This document shows, in pieces, positions 7,649 through 14,633 of a stretch of DNA of 21,603 bases. The notes beneath the pieces were generated by a model that worked only from the letters and a program-made list of their open reading frames with translations, did no database searches and had not been told where the DNA came from. Both the position numbers and the translations under genes were made by a program. The stretch comes from Solirubrobacterales bacterium (lineage in GTDB: Bacteria; Actinomycetota; Thermoleophilia; Solirubrobacterales; Solirubrobacteraceae). The stretch lies in NCBI GenBank assembly GCA_015655225.1, contig JAATFK010000155.1, forward strand, positions 1 to 21,603, read 5' to 3'. Position 1 is the stretch's first letter; the number at the start of each line of letters is the position of its first letter.

Positions 7649-7663
7649 TACAGTCGTCCGGCG
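7649..7663 (+). promoter_or_regulatory. Possible -10 box of the phosphatase gene (TACAGT)
   Basis: TACAGT at 7649-7654 ends 9 bases before the ATG at 7664. There is no Shine-Dalgarno sequence in between, so a very short or leaderless transcript is possible. No convincing -35 box is visible at 17-18 bases, so this is weaker than the hydratase promoter. Confidence 0.3.
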
Positions 7664-8332
7664 ATGACCCGAGACTTCCAACGGCCGTTCACCCTCCCGA
7701 GCGGCGCCAGCGAGATCGTCTTCGTGCGCCATGGCTCCTCCAGCCGCGTCCCGCCCGAGGGCGAGCGGCTGACCGAGGACGGCCAGCACGACCCGCCGCT
7801 GACCGACGAGGGACACCAGCAGGCGGAGGCGGTCGCCGAGCGACTCGCCCACCTGGAGCTGGCCGGACTGTGGGTGACGCCGCTGCAGCGGACCGCGCAG
7901 ACGGCCGCGCCGCTCGCGCGCCGGCTCGGCGTCGAGCCGGTCGTCGTCGCCGACCTGCGCGAGATCCACCTCGGCGACTGGGAGGGCCAGTTCGCCCAGC
8001 GCGTCGTCGGCCGCGACCCGCTCTCGAGACAGATCTTCGAGACCGAGCGCTGGGACGTGATCCCGAACGCCGAGGACATGGACGCCTTCTCCGACCGCGT
8101 CGGGCGCGGCATGAACCTGATCGCCGATGCGATCGGCCCCGACGCGAGCGGCGTCGCGGTCGTCCACGGCGGCGTCATCGCCGAGGTCTGCCGCCAGGTC
8201 ACGCGCAGCCTTGCGTTCGCGTTCCTCTACGCCGAGAACGGCTCGATCAGCCGCGTGATCCGCCTCCCCGGCGGCCGCTGGGCGCTCGGCAGCTTCAACG
8301 ACACCGCGCACCTCGTGCGCGAGCTCGCCTGA
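7664..8332 (+). CDS. Histidine phosphatase (phosphoglycerate mutase-like) family protein
   Basis: 222 residues with the phosphohistidine motif VRHGSSS (RHG at 22-24). Further family features are TPLQRTAQTA (phosphate-binding Arg), LREIHLGDWEG (acid residue region) and the second catalytic histidine in VVHGGV. Branch-2-like histidine phosphatases dephosphorylate sugar phosphates, nucleotides or other small metabolites; this sequence does not tell which. The start at 7664 places the family N-terminus correctly; the frame is open far upstream but that part is antisense to the ligase. Transcribed divergently from the ligase through a 90-base region containing the shared motif. Likely cytoplasmic, with no signal peptide. 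Confidence 0.9.
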   Translation: MTRDFQRPFTLPSGASEIVFVRHGSSSRVPPEGERLTEDGQHDPPLTDEGHQQAEAVAERLAHLELAGLWVTPLQRTAQTAAPLARRLGVEPVVVADLREIHLGDWEGQFAQRVVGRDPLSRQIFETERWDVIPNAEDMDAFSDRVGRGMNLIADAIGPDASGVAVVHGGVIAEVCRQVTRSLAFAFLYAENGSISRVIRLPGGRWALGSFNDTAHLVRELA

Positions 8333-8534
8333 CGCCGCGGGGCGAAAACGCCAACCCGTCCACTTTCGGCGCGCGTTCTCAAGTCGCGAATCTCGCCGGT
8401 CGATGGATGAGGACCCGAGAGCGTTGAGCCTGACGCCGTTCGTTCGTCGCATGACGAGACCGATCGCGCAGCGCCACACCTTGATTCTCTGAATGCACGG
8501 CGACGCCATCGCGTCGCACCCGGAAGAGGATCCC
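8333..8534. other. Intergenic region between the phosphatase and the ice-binding protein gene
   Basis: 202 bases without a supported gene. It holds a short GGCG-AAAA-CGCC hairpin right after the phosphatase stop and a TCGTC-GCAT-GACGA inverted repeat at 8444-8457. A GGAAGAGGA ribosome site is at 8522-8530. No good -35/-10 pair is recognisable. An alternative in-frame ATG at 8493 would add 14 residues before the signal peptide and is less likely. Confidence 0.5.
8341..8352 (+). terminator. Weak hairpin after the phosphatase gene
   Basis: GGCG-AAAA-CGCC, a 4-base stem with an A-only loop, begins 9 bases after the phosphatase stop codon. The stem is short and there is no T-run, so it is only a candidate terminator. 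Confidence 0.25.
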
Positions 8535-9788
8535 ATGGCACATCCGGCCACGTCCCACGTCGGCCCGCGACGCACCCGTCGCGCCGCCGGTCTGCTGGCC
8601 CTCACCCCCTTGCTCGTCGCCGCGCTGGCGACCAGCGCGCAGGCGGCCTCCGTCGGGCTCGGCACCGACGCGAGCTACAGCGTCCTGGGTGGCAGCACCG
8701 TCACCAACACCGGTTCGAGCGTCCTCGCGGGCGACCTCGGCCTGGCGCCCGGCGCCGCCATCGTCGGCTTCCCGCCCGGCAGCGTCGGCGGCACGATCCA
8801 CGCGAACGACGCCCCCGCCGTGCAGGCGCAGGTCGACCTCGTGACGGCCTACAACGACGCCGCCGGCCGTCCTTCGAGCGCGACGATCTCCTCCGACCTC
8901 GCGGGCCTCACGCTCGACCCGGGCGTCTACTCGTCCGCCAGCTCGCTGGGCCTCAGCGGCGCGCTCACGCTCGACGCGCACGGCGACACGAACGCCGTCT
9001 TCGTCTTCCAGGCCGGCTCGACCCTCACGACCGGCTCCGGCAGCAGCGTGCTGCTCCTGAACGGCGCGCAGGCGTGCAACGTCTTCTGGCAGGTCGGCAG
9101 CTCCGCCACGCTCGGTACCGCGACCTCCTTCACCGGGACGATCCTCGCGCTCACCTCGATCTCGCTGCAGACCGGCGCGACCGTCCAGGGCCGCGCGCTG
9201 GCGCGCAACGGCGCCGTCACGCTCGACACCAACACCTTCACGAGGCCCGGCTGCGCGACGACGAGCGGCGGCGACACCGGCACCGGCGGAACCACCGGCA
9301 CGACCGTCCCGACGAGCGGCGGCAGCGGCGGAACCACAGGAACCACTGGCACGAGCCCGACCGGCACGGCGCCCACGATCGTCGGCACGCCGACCCCGAG
9401 CGCGGCGGTGCTGCCGACCGTCACGACCGGCAAGGTGCTCGCCGTCACCACGACGCAGGCGCGGCTGACCGGCACCGTCCGCCCCGGAGCCAGACCCGGC
9501 ACGATCGTCTTCCAGTTCGGCGCGACGAAGAGATACGGCTCCACGACCGCGAGAGGCAGAGCGCGGGCCGGCAGAAGACAGACCGTCGCCGCGCTGGCGA
9601 GACGCCTCAAGCCGGGCACGCTCTACCACTACCGGCTCGTCAACATCGGGCCAGGCGGCAGACGCACCTATGGCAGAGACCACACGTTCCGCACGCCGCG
9701 CGCCGCCGTGAGAACGCCGAGAAGACCGACGGTCACCGCCCCGGTCGCCCCGCGCCCGCCGAAGACGCACTCTGGCTTCACCGGATGA
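8535..9788 (+). CDS. Secreted DUF3494 ice-binding-family protein with C-terminal fibronectin-III-like domain
   Basis: 417 residues. An Arg-rich n-region and hydrophobic stretch end in SAQA, giving a signal peptide cut at about residue 37. Residues 45-235 match the DUF3494 beta-solenoid of bacterial ice-binding/adhesion proteins, with GSTVTNTGSSVLAGDLG, TAYNDAAGR, GVYSSASSLGLSG and NGAQACNVFWQVGSSATLG. A Gly/Thr linker (about 242-285) leads to a fibronectin-III-like domain (about 300-385, TQARLTGTVRPG and YHYRLVNIG) and a basic Pro-rich tail. There is no LPXTG or membrane anchor, so the tail may hold the wall electrostatically. The C-terminal domain uses many AGA arginine codons, which are absent from the DUF3494 part. 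Ice binding itself is not proven by family membership. Ribosome site GGAAGAGGA lies upstream; the stop overlaps the next gene as ATGA. Confidence 0.9.
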   Translation: MAHPATSHVGPRRTRRAAGLLALTPLLVAALATSAQAASVGLGTDASYSVLGGSTVTNTGSSVLAGDLGLAPGAAIVGFPPGSVGGTIHANDAPAVQAQVDLVTAYNDAAGRPSSATISSDLAGLTLDPGVYSSASSLGLSGALTLDAHGDTNAVFVFQAGSTLTTGSGSSVLLLNGAQACNVFWQVGSSATLGTATSFTGTILALTSISLQTGATVQGRALARNGAVTLDTNTFTRPGCATTSGGDTGTGGTTGTTVPTSGGSGGTTGTTGTSPTGTAPTIVGTPTPSAAVLPTVTTGKVLAVTTTQARLTGTVRPGARPGTIVFQFGATKRYGSTTARGRARAGRRQTVAALARRLKPGTLYHYRLVNIGPGGRRTYGRDHTFRTPRAAVRTPRRPTVTAPVAPRPPKTHSGFTG

Positions 9789-10489
9789 TCCGCTCGCTGC
9801 TGACCGTCGCCGCGCTCGCCACCGCGGGCACGGCGACGGTCACCAGCGCGGCGAGCGCCGCGCCGGCGAAGCCTCCCCGCGTGCCGAAGACGCAGCTGCT
9901 CGCGGTCCTCGAGGCGAGCCACACCGTCTACGCGAAGCCGAACGTCCACGCCAAGCACGTCGAGACGGTCGCCAGAGCGCGGCCGATCACGGGCGAGACG
10001 ACGACGCTGCCGGTGCTCGCCTCGCGCAAGGGCTGGCTCGACGTGCTCCTGCCAGGACGGCCGAACAGCCACAGCGGCTGGATCGCCGCGAAGGCGACGC
10101 ACGCGGCGCAGACGTCGTGGGCGCTGCGCGTCACGACCTCGACGCTCCACGTCCAGGTCTTCGACCGCGGCAAGCTCGTGCGGACCTTCGTCGCGATCGT
10201 CGGCGCGCCGTCGACGCCGACGCCGGTCGGGCGCTTCTTCGTCGAGGAGACGGTGAAGCTGGGCGGGAAGCTCGTGGGCGCGCCGTTCGCCCTCGCGCTG
10301 AGCGCCCGCTCCGACGTCTTCCAGGAGTTCGACGGCGGCCCCGGTCAGATCGCGCTCCACGGCCTCGGCAACATCGGCGGCGTGCTCGGGACCCCCGTCT
10401 CCCACGGCTGCGTGCGGCTGGACGCCGGCTCGATCGAGTGGCTCGCGGCGCGCATCTCGCCCGGCGTGCCGGTGACGATCACGCGCTGA
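9785..10489 (+). CDS. Secreted L,D-transpeptidase (YkuD domain) with SH3-like N-terminal region
   Basis: 234 residues beginning with a signal peptide (MIRSLLTVAALATAGTATV, cut near residue 26). Residues about 35-105 look like a bacterial SH3 domain (YAKPNVHAK, GWLDVLLPGR and GWIAA). The YkuD catalytic domain follows at 112-234, with the signature His192 (ALHGLG) and SHGCVRL containing nucleophile Cys209. Such enzymes make 3-3 peptidoglycan cross-links or attach proteins to the wall. ATG 9785 overlaps the stop of the DUF3494 gene by ATGA, so the two are translationally coupled. This suggests a joint cell-surface role, possibly anchoring; that link is inference. Its 3' end overlaps the convergent EAL gene by 11 bases. 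Confidence 0.93.
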   Translation: MIRSLLTVAALATAGTATVTSAASAAPAKPPRVPKTQLLAVLEASHTVYAKPNVHAKHVETVARARPITGETTTLPVLASRKGWLDVLLPGRPNSHSGWIAAKATHAAQTSWALRVTTSTLHVQVFDRGKLVRTFVAIVGAPSTPTPVGRFFVEETVKLGGKLVGAPFALALSARSDVFQEFDGGPGQIALHGLGNIGGVLGTPVSHGCVRLDAGSIEWLAARISPGVPVTITR

Positions 10490-11813
10490 GCGCGTCGCCG
10501 CCGCCGTCTCGCCCCGCCTCGCTCGAGAGGGCGATACGCAGCAGCAGGCCCTGCGCGCACTCGACGATCACGTCACGGTCGTAGGTGACGACGAAGTCGA
10601 ACAGCTGCTCGGCGCCCACGCTCTCGCGCGGCCGCTCGCGAGCCGCGAGCATCGAGGCGAAGTGGGCGCTGATCACGAGGACGTTCCAGGTCCCCTGGAG
10701 CGGGTCGTCCTCGGCGATGCTGACGCCGCGCAGGGTAGACCCGGCTCTCGGCAACAGCCCGACGCCGAGCGCGGCGACGAACGCGAGGTCGGTCGCGAGC
10801 GCGTCGTAGAGCGCGTCGACGCGGGCCATCGAGCCGCGCGCGTCGGGGAACGAGCTGATCAGCAGGGAGCTGCGCCGGCCGTAGGCGGCCTGGCGCTCCA
10901 GCTCGCCGGTGATCGAGTCGAGCAGCGGCATCGTGCCGCGCCGCACCGGCCGGTGCGTGCTGACGAGGTCGAACGGCGTGCGCCACGGGTGCGGCAGGCC
11001 GGCGGTGAAGAGCGGCAGCGGGACCGGCGTCGCGTTCTCGCGCCGCGGGACTTCCGACGGGCGGCCGAAGAGGTAGCCCTGGCCGAGCGTCGCCCCCAGG
11101 GCGCGGGCGTATTCGGCCTGCTCGACGGTCTCGATCCCCTCCGCCAGGACGGTCGCGCCGGTGCGCTCCGCCTGCGCGCCGACGGCGCCGGCGATCGCCG
11201 CGATCTCGGGCGTCGGCTGCTCCTGCACGAGCCGCAGGTCGAGCTTGATCACGTCCGGGCGCAGCACCGGCATCAGCGCCAGCGAGCGCGTGTCGGCGCC
11301 GACGTCGTCGAGGGCGACGCCCCAGCCGTCGGCGCGCGCCCGCTGGACCGCCGGCAGCAGCTCCGGCAGCCGGCTCGTGAGCGTCCGCTCGGTCAGCTCC
11401 ACCACGCCGCGTATCTCGCGACCGATCGGCGGCAGCGGCTGGGAGCCGACGGCGTCCGGCTCGGCGTTGACGAAGAGCGTCAGCGGCTCCTCGATGCGGT
11501 GTCGCGCGGCGGCCTCGACGGCGGCGACCTGACAGGCGTGGTCGAGCTCCGCCAGCAGCCCCTCGGCGCGGGCGGCCGCGAACAGCGCGTCGGGACGCTC
11601 GAGCGGCGAGCCGGCCGGCCCACGGACGAGCGCCTCGAAGCCGAACAGCGTCCCGCTCTCCAAGTCCACGATCGGCTGAAAGACGGAGCGAAGCAGGCGA
11701 TCACGAAGGATCGCTCCAAGCGCGGTGACAGGAGCAGCCGCGACGCTGTCCGAACTTGGCATTGCGGAAACACTACTGAGTAATAGGTCAAGTTCGGGAA
11801 AGATGGACATCAT
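10479..11813 (-). CDS. EAL-domain c-di-GMP phosphodiesterase fused to a DICT domain
   Basis: 444 residues. EAL domain at about 35-262: EALVR (60-64), FVNAEP, VELTER, ALDDVGAD, VIKLDL, VLAEGIE and GQGYLFGRP. All metal-binding and catalytic positions (ExLxR, N, E, DD, K, E, Q) are present, so it should hydrolyse c-di-GMP to pGpG. The C-terminal part (about 285-435, with GTWNVLVISAHFASMLAARE and FDFVVTYDRDVIVECA) resembles the DICT sensory domain found with diguanylate cyclases and two-component proteins. There is no membrane segment, so it is cytoplasmic. The ATG at 11813 (ATGATG) is preceded by GAGGGG; ATG 11762 is an alternative. It lies 48 bases after ispH on the same strand and may be the last gene of the ebo-ispH unit or have its own promoter. 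Confidence 0.9.
   Translation of the reverse strand: MMSIFPELDLLLSSVSAMPSSDSVAAAPVTALGAILRDRLLRSVFQPIVDLESGTLFGFEALVRGPAGSPLERPDALFAAARAEGLLAELDHACQVAAVEAAARHRIEEPLTLFVNAEPDAVGSQPLPPIGREIRGVVELTERTLTSRLPELLPAVQRARADGWGVALDDVGADTRSLALMPVLRPDVIKLDLRLVQEQPTPEIAAIAGAVGAQAERTGATVLAEGIETVEQAEYARALGATLGQGYLFGRPSEVPRRENATPVPLPLFTAGLPHPWRTPFDLVSTHRPVRRGTMPLLDSITGELERQAAYGRRSSLLISSFPDARGSMARVDALYDALATDLAFVAALGVGLLPRAGSTLRGVSIAEDDPLQGTWNVLVISAHFASMLAARERPRESVGAEQLFDFVVTYDRDVIVECAQGLLLRIALSSEAGRDGGGDALSA
10481..10495. terminator. Palindrome at the overlapping 3' ends of convergent genes
   Basis: ACGCGCT-G-AGCGCGT is a perfect 7-base inverted repeat covering the L,D-transpeptidase stop and the last codons of the EAL gene. 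The loop would be too tight without opening two pairs. It is a candidate bidirectional termination or pausing site, without T-tracts. Confidence 0.3.
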
Positions 11814-11843
11814 GCCGAGCCCCTCGCCTGCCGCGGGGGAGGA

Positions 11844-11858
11844 GCGGCGCCGCGCCGC
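11844..11858. repeat. GC-only inverted repeat between ispH and the EAL gene
   Basis: GCGGCGC-C-GCGCCGC, 7-base arms with a single central base, lies in the 48-base gap after the ispH stop. It could reduce read-through into the EAL gene, but there is no T-tract and such GC-only repeats are frequent in this base composition. Confidence 0.2.
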
Positions 11859-11861
11859 CCG

Positions 11862-13220
11862 CTACGCCAGCGCCGGCAGCTTGAAGTGGACGTCCTCGCG
11901 CGCTGTCTCGCGCTCGGCGACCGTCACGCCGCCGAGTCCGTGCAGCGCGGAGACGAGCCGCTGCACGAGCCCCTCGGGCGCCGATGCCCCGGCCGTCACG
12001 CCGACGCGGCGCGCGCCCCGCAGCAGCTCGGGCGGGACCTCGGAGGGGTCGTCGACCAGCAGCGCCGGCACGCCCGCGCGCTCGGCGACCTCGACCAGCC
12101 GGCGCGAGTTGGACGAGTTCGCGGAGCCGACGACGAGCAGCGCGTCGACCTCGGCGGCGATCGCGCGGACCGCGTCCTGCCGGTTCTGGGTGGCGTAGCA
12201 GATGTCGTCGGAGGCGGGCCCGACGAGCGCCGGGAGGCGGTCGCGCAGCGCGTCCACGACGGTCGTCGTCTCGTCCACCGCGAGCGTCGTCTGGGTCAGG
12301 TAGGCGACCCGCTCGGGATCCTCGAGCTCGAGCGCCTGCGCCTCCTCAACGCTGTCGATCACCCGGATCCGCTCGGGCGCCTCGCCGATCGTGCCGGCCA
12401 CCTCCTCGTGGTCGGTGTGGCCGATCAGGACGATCTCGAGGCCGGCACGGGCGAAGCGGCGCGCCTCGTTGTGGACCTTCGCGACGAGCGGGCAGGTCGC
12501 GTCGATCACGCGCAGGTCGCGCGCGAGCGCCTGCTCGCGGACCGCCGGCGAGACGCCGTGCGCGGAGAAGACGACGGTCGCCCCGGCCGGGACCTCCTCC
12601 AGCTCCTCCACGAAGACCGCGCCGGCCGCCTCCAGCTCGGCGACGACGAACGCGTTGTGCACGATCTGGCGGCGCACGTAGAGCGGCGCGCCGTACGCCT
12701 CCAGCGCCTGCTTGACGGTGTCGATCGCGCGCACGACGCCGGCGCACGACGCGCGCGGGGCCGCCAGCAGCAGCTCGCGCGGGCCGAGCGCGCGCGCCCA
12801 CGGCTCGATCAACGCGCCGACGCGCCCGAGCGTCGCGGCGACGAGCGCGGCCGACGCGGGCGCCGGAGCCGAGGGATCGACCACCACGCGCAGCAGAACG
12901 CGGGCCGACTCGGCGGCGGTTGGCGCGAGCCGGACCGGCTCGCGGTCGACCGCGATCACGCCGGCGCGGGCGAGCGTGCGGCGGCGCCAGTCGCTCGGCT
13001 CCTGACGGACGCCGACGACCGGCCCGAGCGCGACGCGCAGGCCGCCGCGCCGCAGCACGCCCGCGAGGATCGCCGGGTCAGGCCGGCGGGTGACGACGAG
13101 CGGACCGCGCAGCTCCGTCGCGAGCACGACGTCGCCGGGCGCGAGCGCCGGGTCGAGCGGCGCGCAGGCACCGGCCTCGACCAGCTCCTCCAGCTCGTGC
13201 GACGCCGCGCTCGTGACCAT
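11862..13220 (-). CDS. ispH: IspH, fused to an N-terminal shortened nucleoside-phosphorylase-like domain
   Basis: 4-hydroxy-3-methylbut-2-enyl diphosphate reductase, last step of the MEP isoprenoid pathway, giving IPP and DMAPP. In residues 150-452 the three [4Fe-4S] cysteines are Cys159 (APRASCAGV), Cys243 (DATCPLVAK) and Cys341 (DDICYATQNRQ). Substrate-binding His188, His221 and His271, TQTT, and GSANSSNS are all intact. Residues 1-145 are extra. CAPLDPALAPGDVVLA, VALGPVVGV and LARAGVIAVDREP look like the middle of a purine-nucleoside/hopanoid-associated (HpnG-like) phosphorylase, lacking the family's N-terminal part and with Glu-Pro where AVDMES is expected, so probably not catalytic. ATG 13220 has GAGGAG 7 bases upstream. 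It follows eboF by 36 bases, suggesting cotranscription. Confidence 0.93.
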   Translation of the reverse strand: MVTSAASHELEELVEAGACAPLDPALAPGDVVLATELRGPLVVTRRPDPAILAGVLRRGGLRVALGPVVGVRQEPSDWRRRTLARAGVIAVDREPVRLAPTAAESARVLLRVVVDPSAPAPASAALVAATLGRVGALIEPWARALGPRELLLAAPRASCAGVVRAIDTVKQALEAYGAPLYVRRQIVHNAFVVAELEAAGAVFVEELEEVPAGATVVFSAHGVSPAVREQALARDLRVIDATCPLVAKVHNEARRFARAGLEIVLIGHTDHEEVAGTIGEAPERIRVIDSVEEAQALELEDPERVAYLTQTTLAVDETTTVVDALRDRLPALVGPASDDICYATQNRQDAVRAIAAEVDALLVVGSANSSNSRRLVEVAERAGVPALLVDDPSEVPPELLRGARRVGVTAGASAPEGLVQRLVSALHGLGGVTVAERETAREDVHFKLPALA

Positions 13221-13256
13221 CCGCCGGCTCCTCTCCCACGTGCCTCGCCGGCTCGC

Positions 13257-14633
13257 TCAGACGTGCGCGTCCGCGAGCGTGAGCAACAGGTCCTTGACGT
13301 CCCGCGCGTGGAGCGAGTCGGTCTTCACGCTCGGGTCGGAGCAGAGCAGCAGCGGCCCGTCGGCGGGGTCGACCGGCAGGCGGCCGTGGCTGCCTCTGAC
13401 CGGCGCCGGGTCGAGCGGGACGACCGCCATGCTGTAGCGGAAGCCGGCTCTCTTGCGCGCGAGCTGGATCCCGGCTCTCAGTCTGACGCTCTTGTCGTTA
13501 GGATCCATGAACAGCTCGGCGGGGTCGTAGCCGGGCTTGCGGTGGATCTCGACGGTCTTCGCGAAGTCGGGGGCGCGGCTGTCGTCGAGCCAGTAGTAGT
13601 ACGTGAACCAGGCGTCGGGATCGGCGACCAGGACCAGCTCGCCGGAGCGCTCGTGCGCGAGCCCCGCTCTTCTCTTGCCCTCCTCGTCAAGCACCTCGGC
13701 GACGCCCGGCAGCGCGCTCAGCAGCTCGCTGACGCGCGGGATGTCGGCCTCGTCTCTGACGTAGACGTGCGCGAGCTGGTGGTCGGAGACCGCGAACGCG
13801 CGCGAGACCCACGGGTCGAGGTACTCCATCCCGTCCTGCGCGTAGACCTCCAGCAGCCCCTCGCGGCGCAGCAGGCGGTTCACGTCGATCGGCCGCGGCG
13901 TGTTGACGATCCCGTACTCGGAGACGACGACGACGGTCGCGCCGCGCTGACGCGCATGCTCGGCCAGCTCACCGGCCACTCTGTCGAGCTCTCTCGCGGA
14001 GACGATCGCCTGCGGGGCGTCAGGGCCATGGCGCTGCAGCTCGTAGTCGAGGTGCGGCAGGTAGACGAGCGTCAGGTCGGGACGGTCGCGGTCGATGATC
14101 GACGACGCCGCTCTCGCGATCCACGCGGAGGAGGTGATGTCGGCGAGCGCGCCCCAGTATCTGAAGAGCGGGAACTCACCCAGCTCGCCGACGAGGCGGT
14201 CGTGGAGCTCGGGCGGATACGTGTAGCAGTCCGGCTCCTTTCTCCCGTCCGCGTAGTAGATCGGGCGCGGCGTGACGGTCTGCTCGACGGTCGCGCCCAT
14301 CGCGTACCACCAGCAGACGTTCGCGGTGCGGAAGCCGGGCTTCGCTCTGCGCGCCGCCTCCCAGACCGGCTCGGCCTGGACGAGCTTGTTGTGCTGGCGC
14401 CAGAGCAGCACCTCGCCGAGGTCGCGGAAGTACCAGCCGTTCGCGACGATCCCGTGCTCGGTCGGGTCGACGCCGGTCAGCATCGTCGCCTGCACCGAGC
14501 AGGTGACGGCCGGCAGCGACGGCTCGAGCGTCGCCTGGAACCCCTCCTCGGCGATCTTGCGCAGCCGCGGCATGTGCTCCAGCAGCCGTGGCGTGAGGCC
14601 GACGGCATTGATCACGACGAGCGGGGGCGCCAT
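13257..14633 (-). CDS. eboF: EboF-type nucleotide pyrophosphatase/phosphodiesterase (alkaline phosphatase superfamily)
   Basis: 458 residues. The N-terminus VVINAVGLTPRLLEHMPRL, the Thr44 nucleophile in LPAVTCSVQATMLTG, YLPHLDYELQRHG (Asp196 and His202 metal ligands) and VVSEYGIVNTPRPID match the phosphodiesterase that closes ebo clusters. SEY replaces the SDH of classic phosphodiesterases, as I would expect for this subgroup. Predicted to hydrolyse a phosphate or nucleotide-linked metabolite; the real substrate is unknown. ATG 14633 overlaps the eboE stop (TGATG) with AAGGAGG 7 bases upstream; a GTG one codon earlier is a less well-spaced alternative. Arg codons include many AGA, unusual next to the CGC-rich neighbours. 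No signal peptide is seen. Confidence 0.88.
   Translation of the reverse strand: MAPPLVVINAVGLTPRLLEHMPRLRKIAEEGFQATLEPSLPAVTCSVQATMLTGVDPTEHGIVANGWYFRDLGEVLLWRQHNKLVQAEPVWEAARRAKPGFRTANVCWWYAMGATVEQTVTPRPIYYADGRKEPDCYTYPPELHDRLVGELGEFPLFRYWGALADITSSAWIARAASSIIDRDRPDLTLVYLPHLDYELQRHGPDAPQAIVSARELDRVAGELAEHARQRGATVVVVSEYGIVNTPRPIDVNRLLRREGLLEVYAQDGMEYLDPWVSRAFAVSDHQLAHVYVRDEADIPRVSELLSALPGVAEVLDEEGKRRAGLAHERSGELVLVADPDAWFTYYYWLDDSRAPDFAKTVEIHRKPGYDPAELFMDPNDKSVRLRAGIQLARKRAGFRYSMAVVPLDPAPVRGSHGRLPVDPADGPLLLCSDPSVKTDSLHARDVKDLLLTLADAHV

Noticed and set aside
9260..9370. Thr/Gly-rich repeats as a tandem DNA repeat or CRISPR-like array
   Set aside because: The repeats are short, irregular codon-level repeats of a protein linker; there are no spacers of constant length.
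12466..12560. Possible RNA gene in a structured GC-rich stretch
   Set aside because: It lies inside ispH around the conserved second cysteine motif; structure is explained by coding sequence and base composition.
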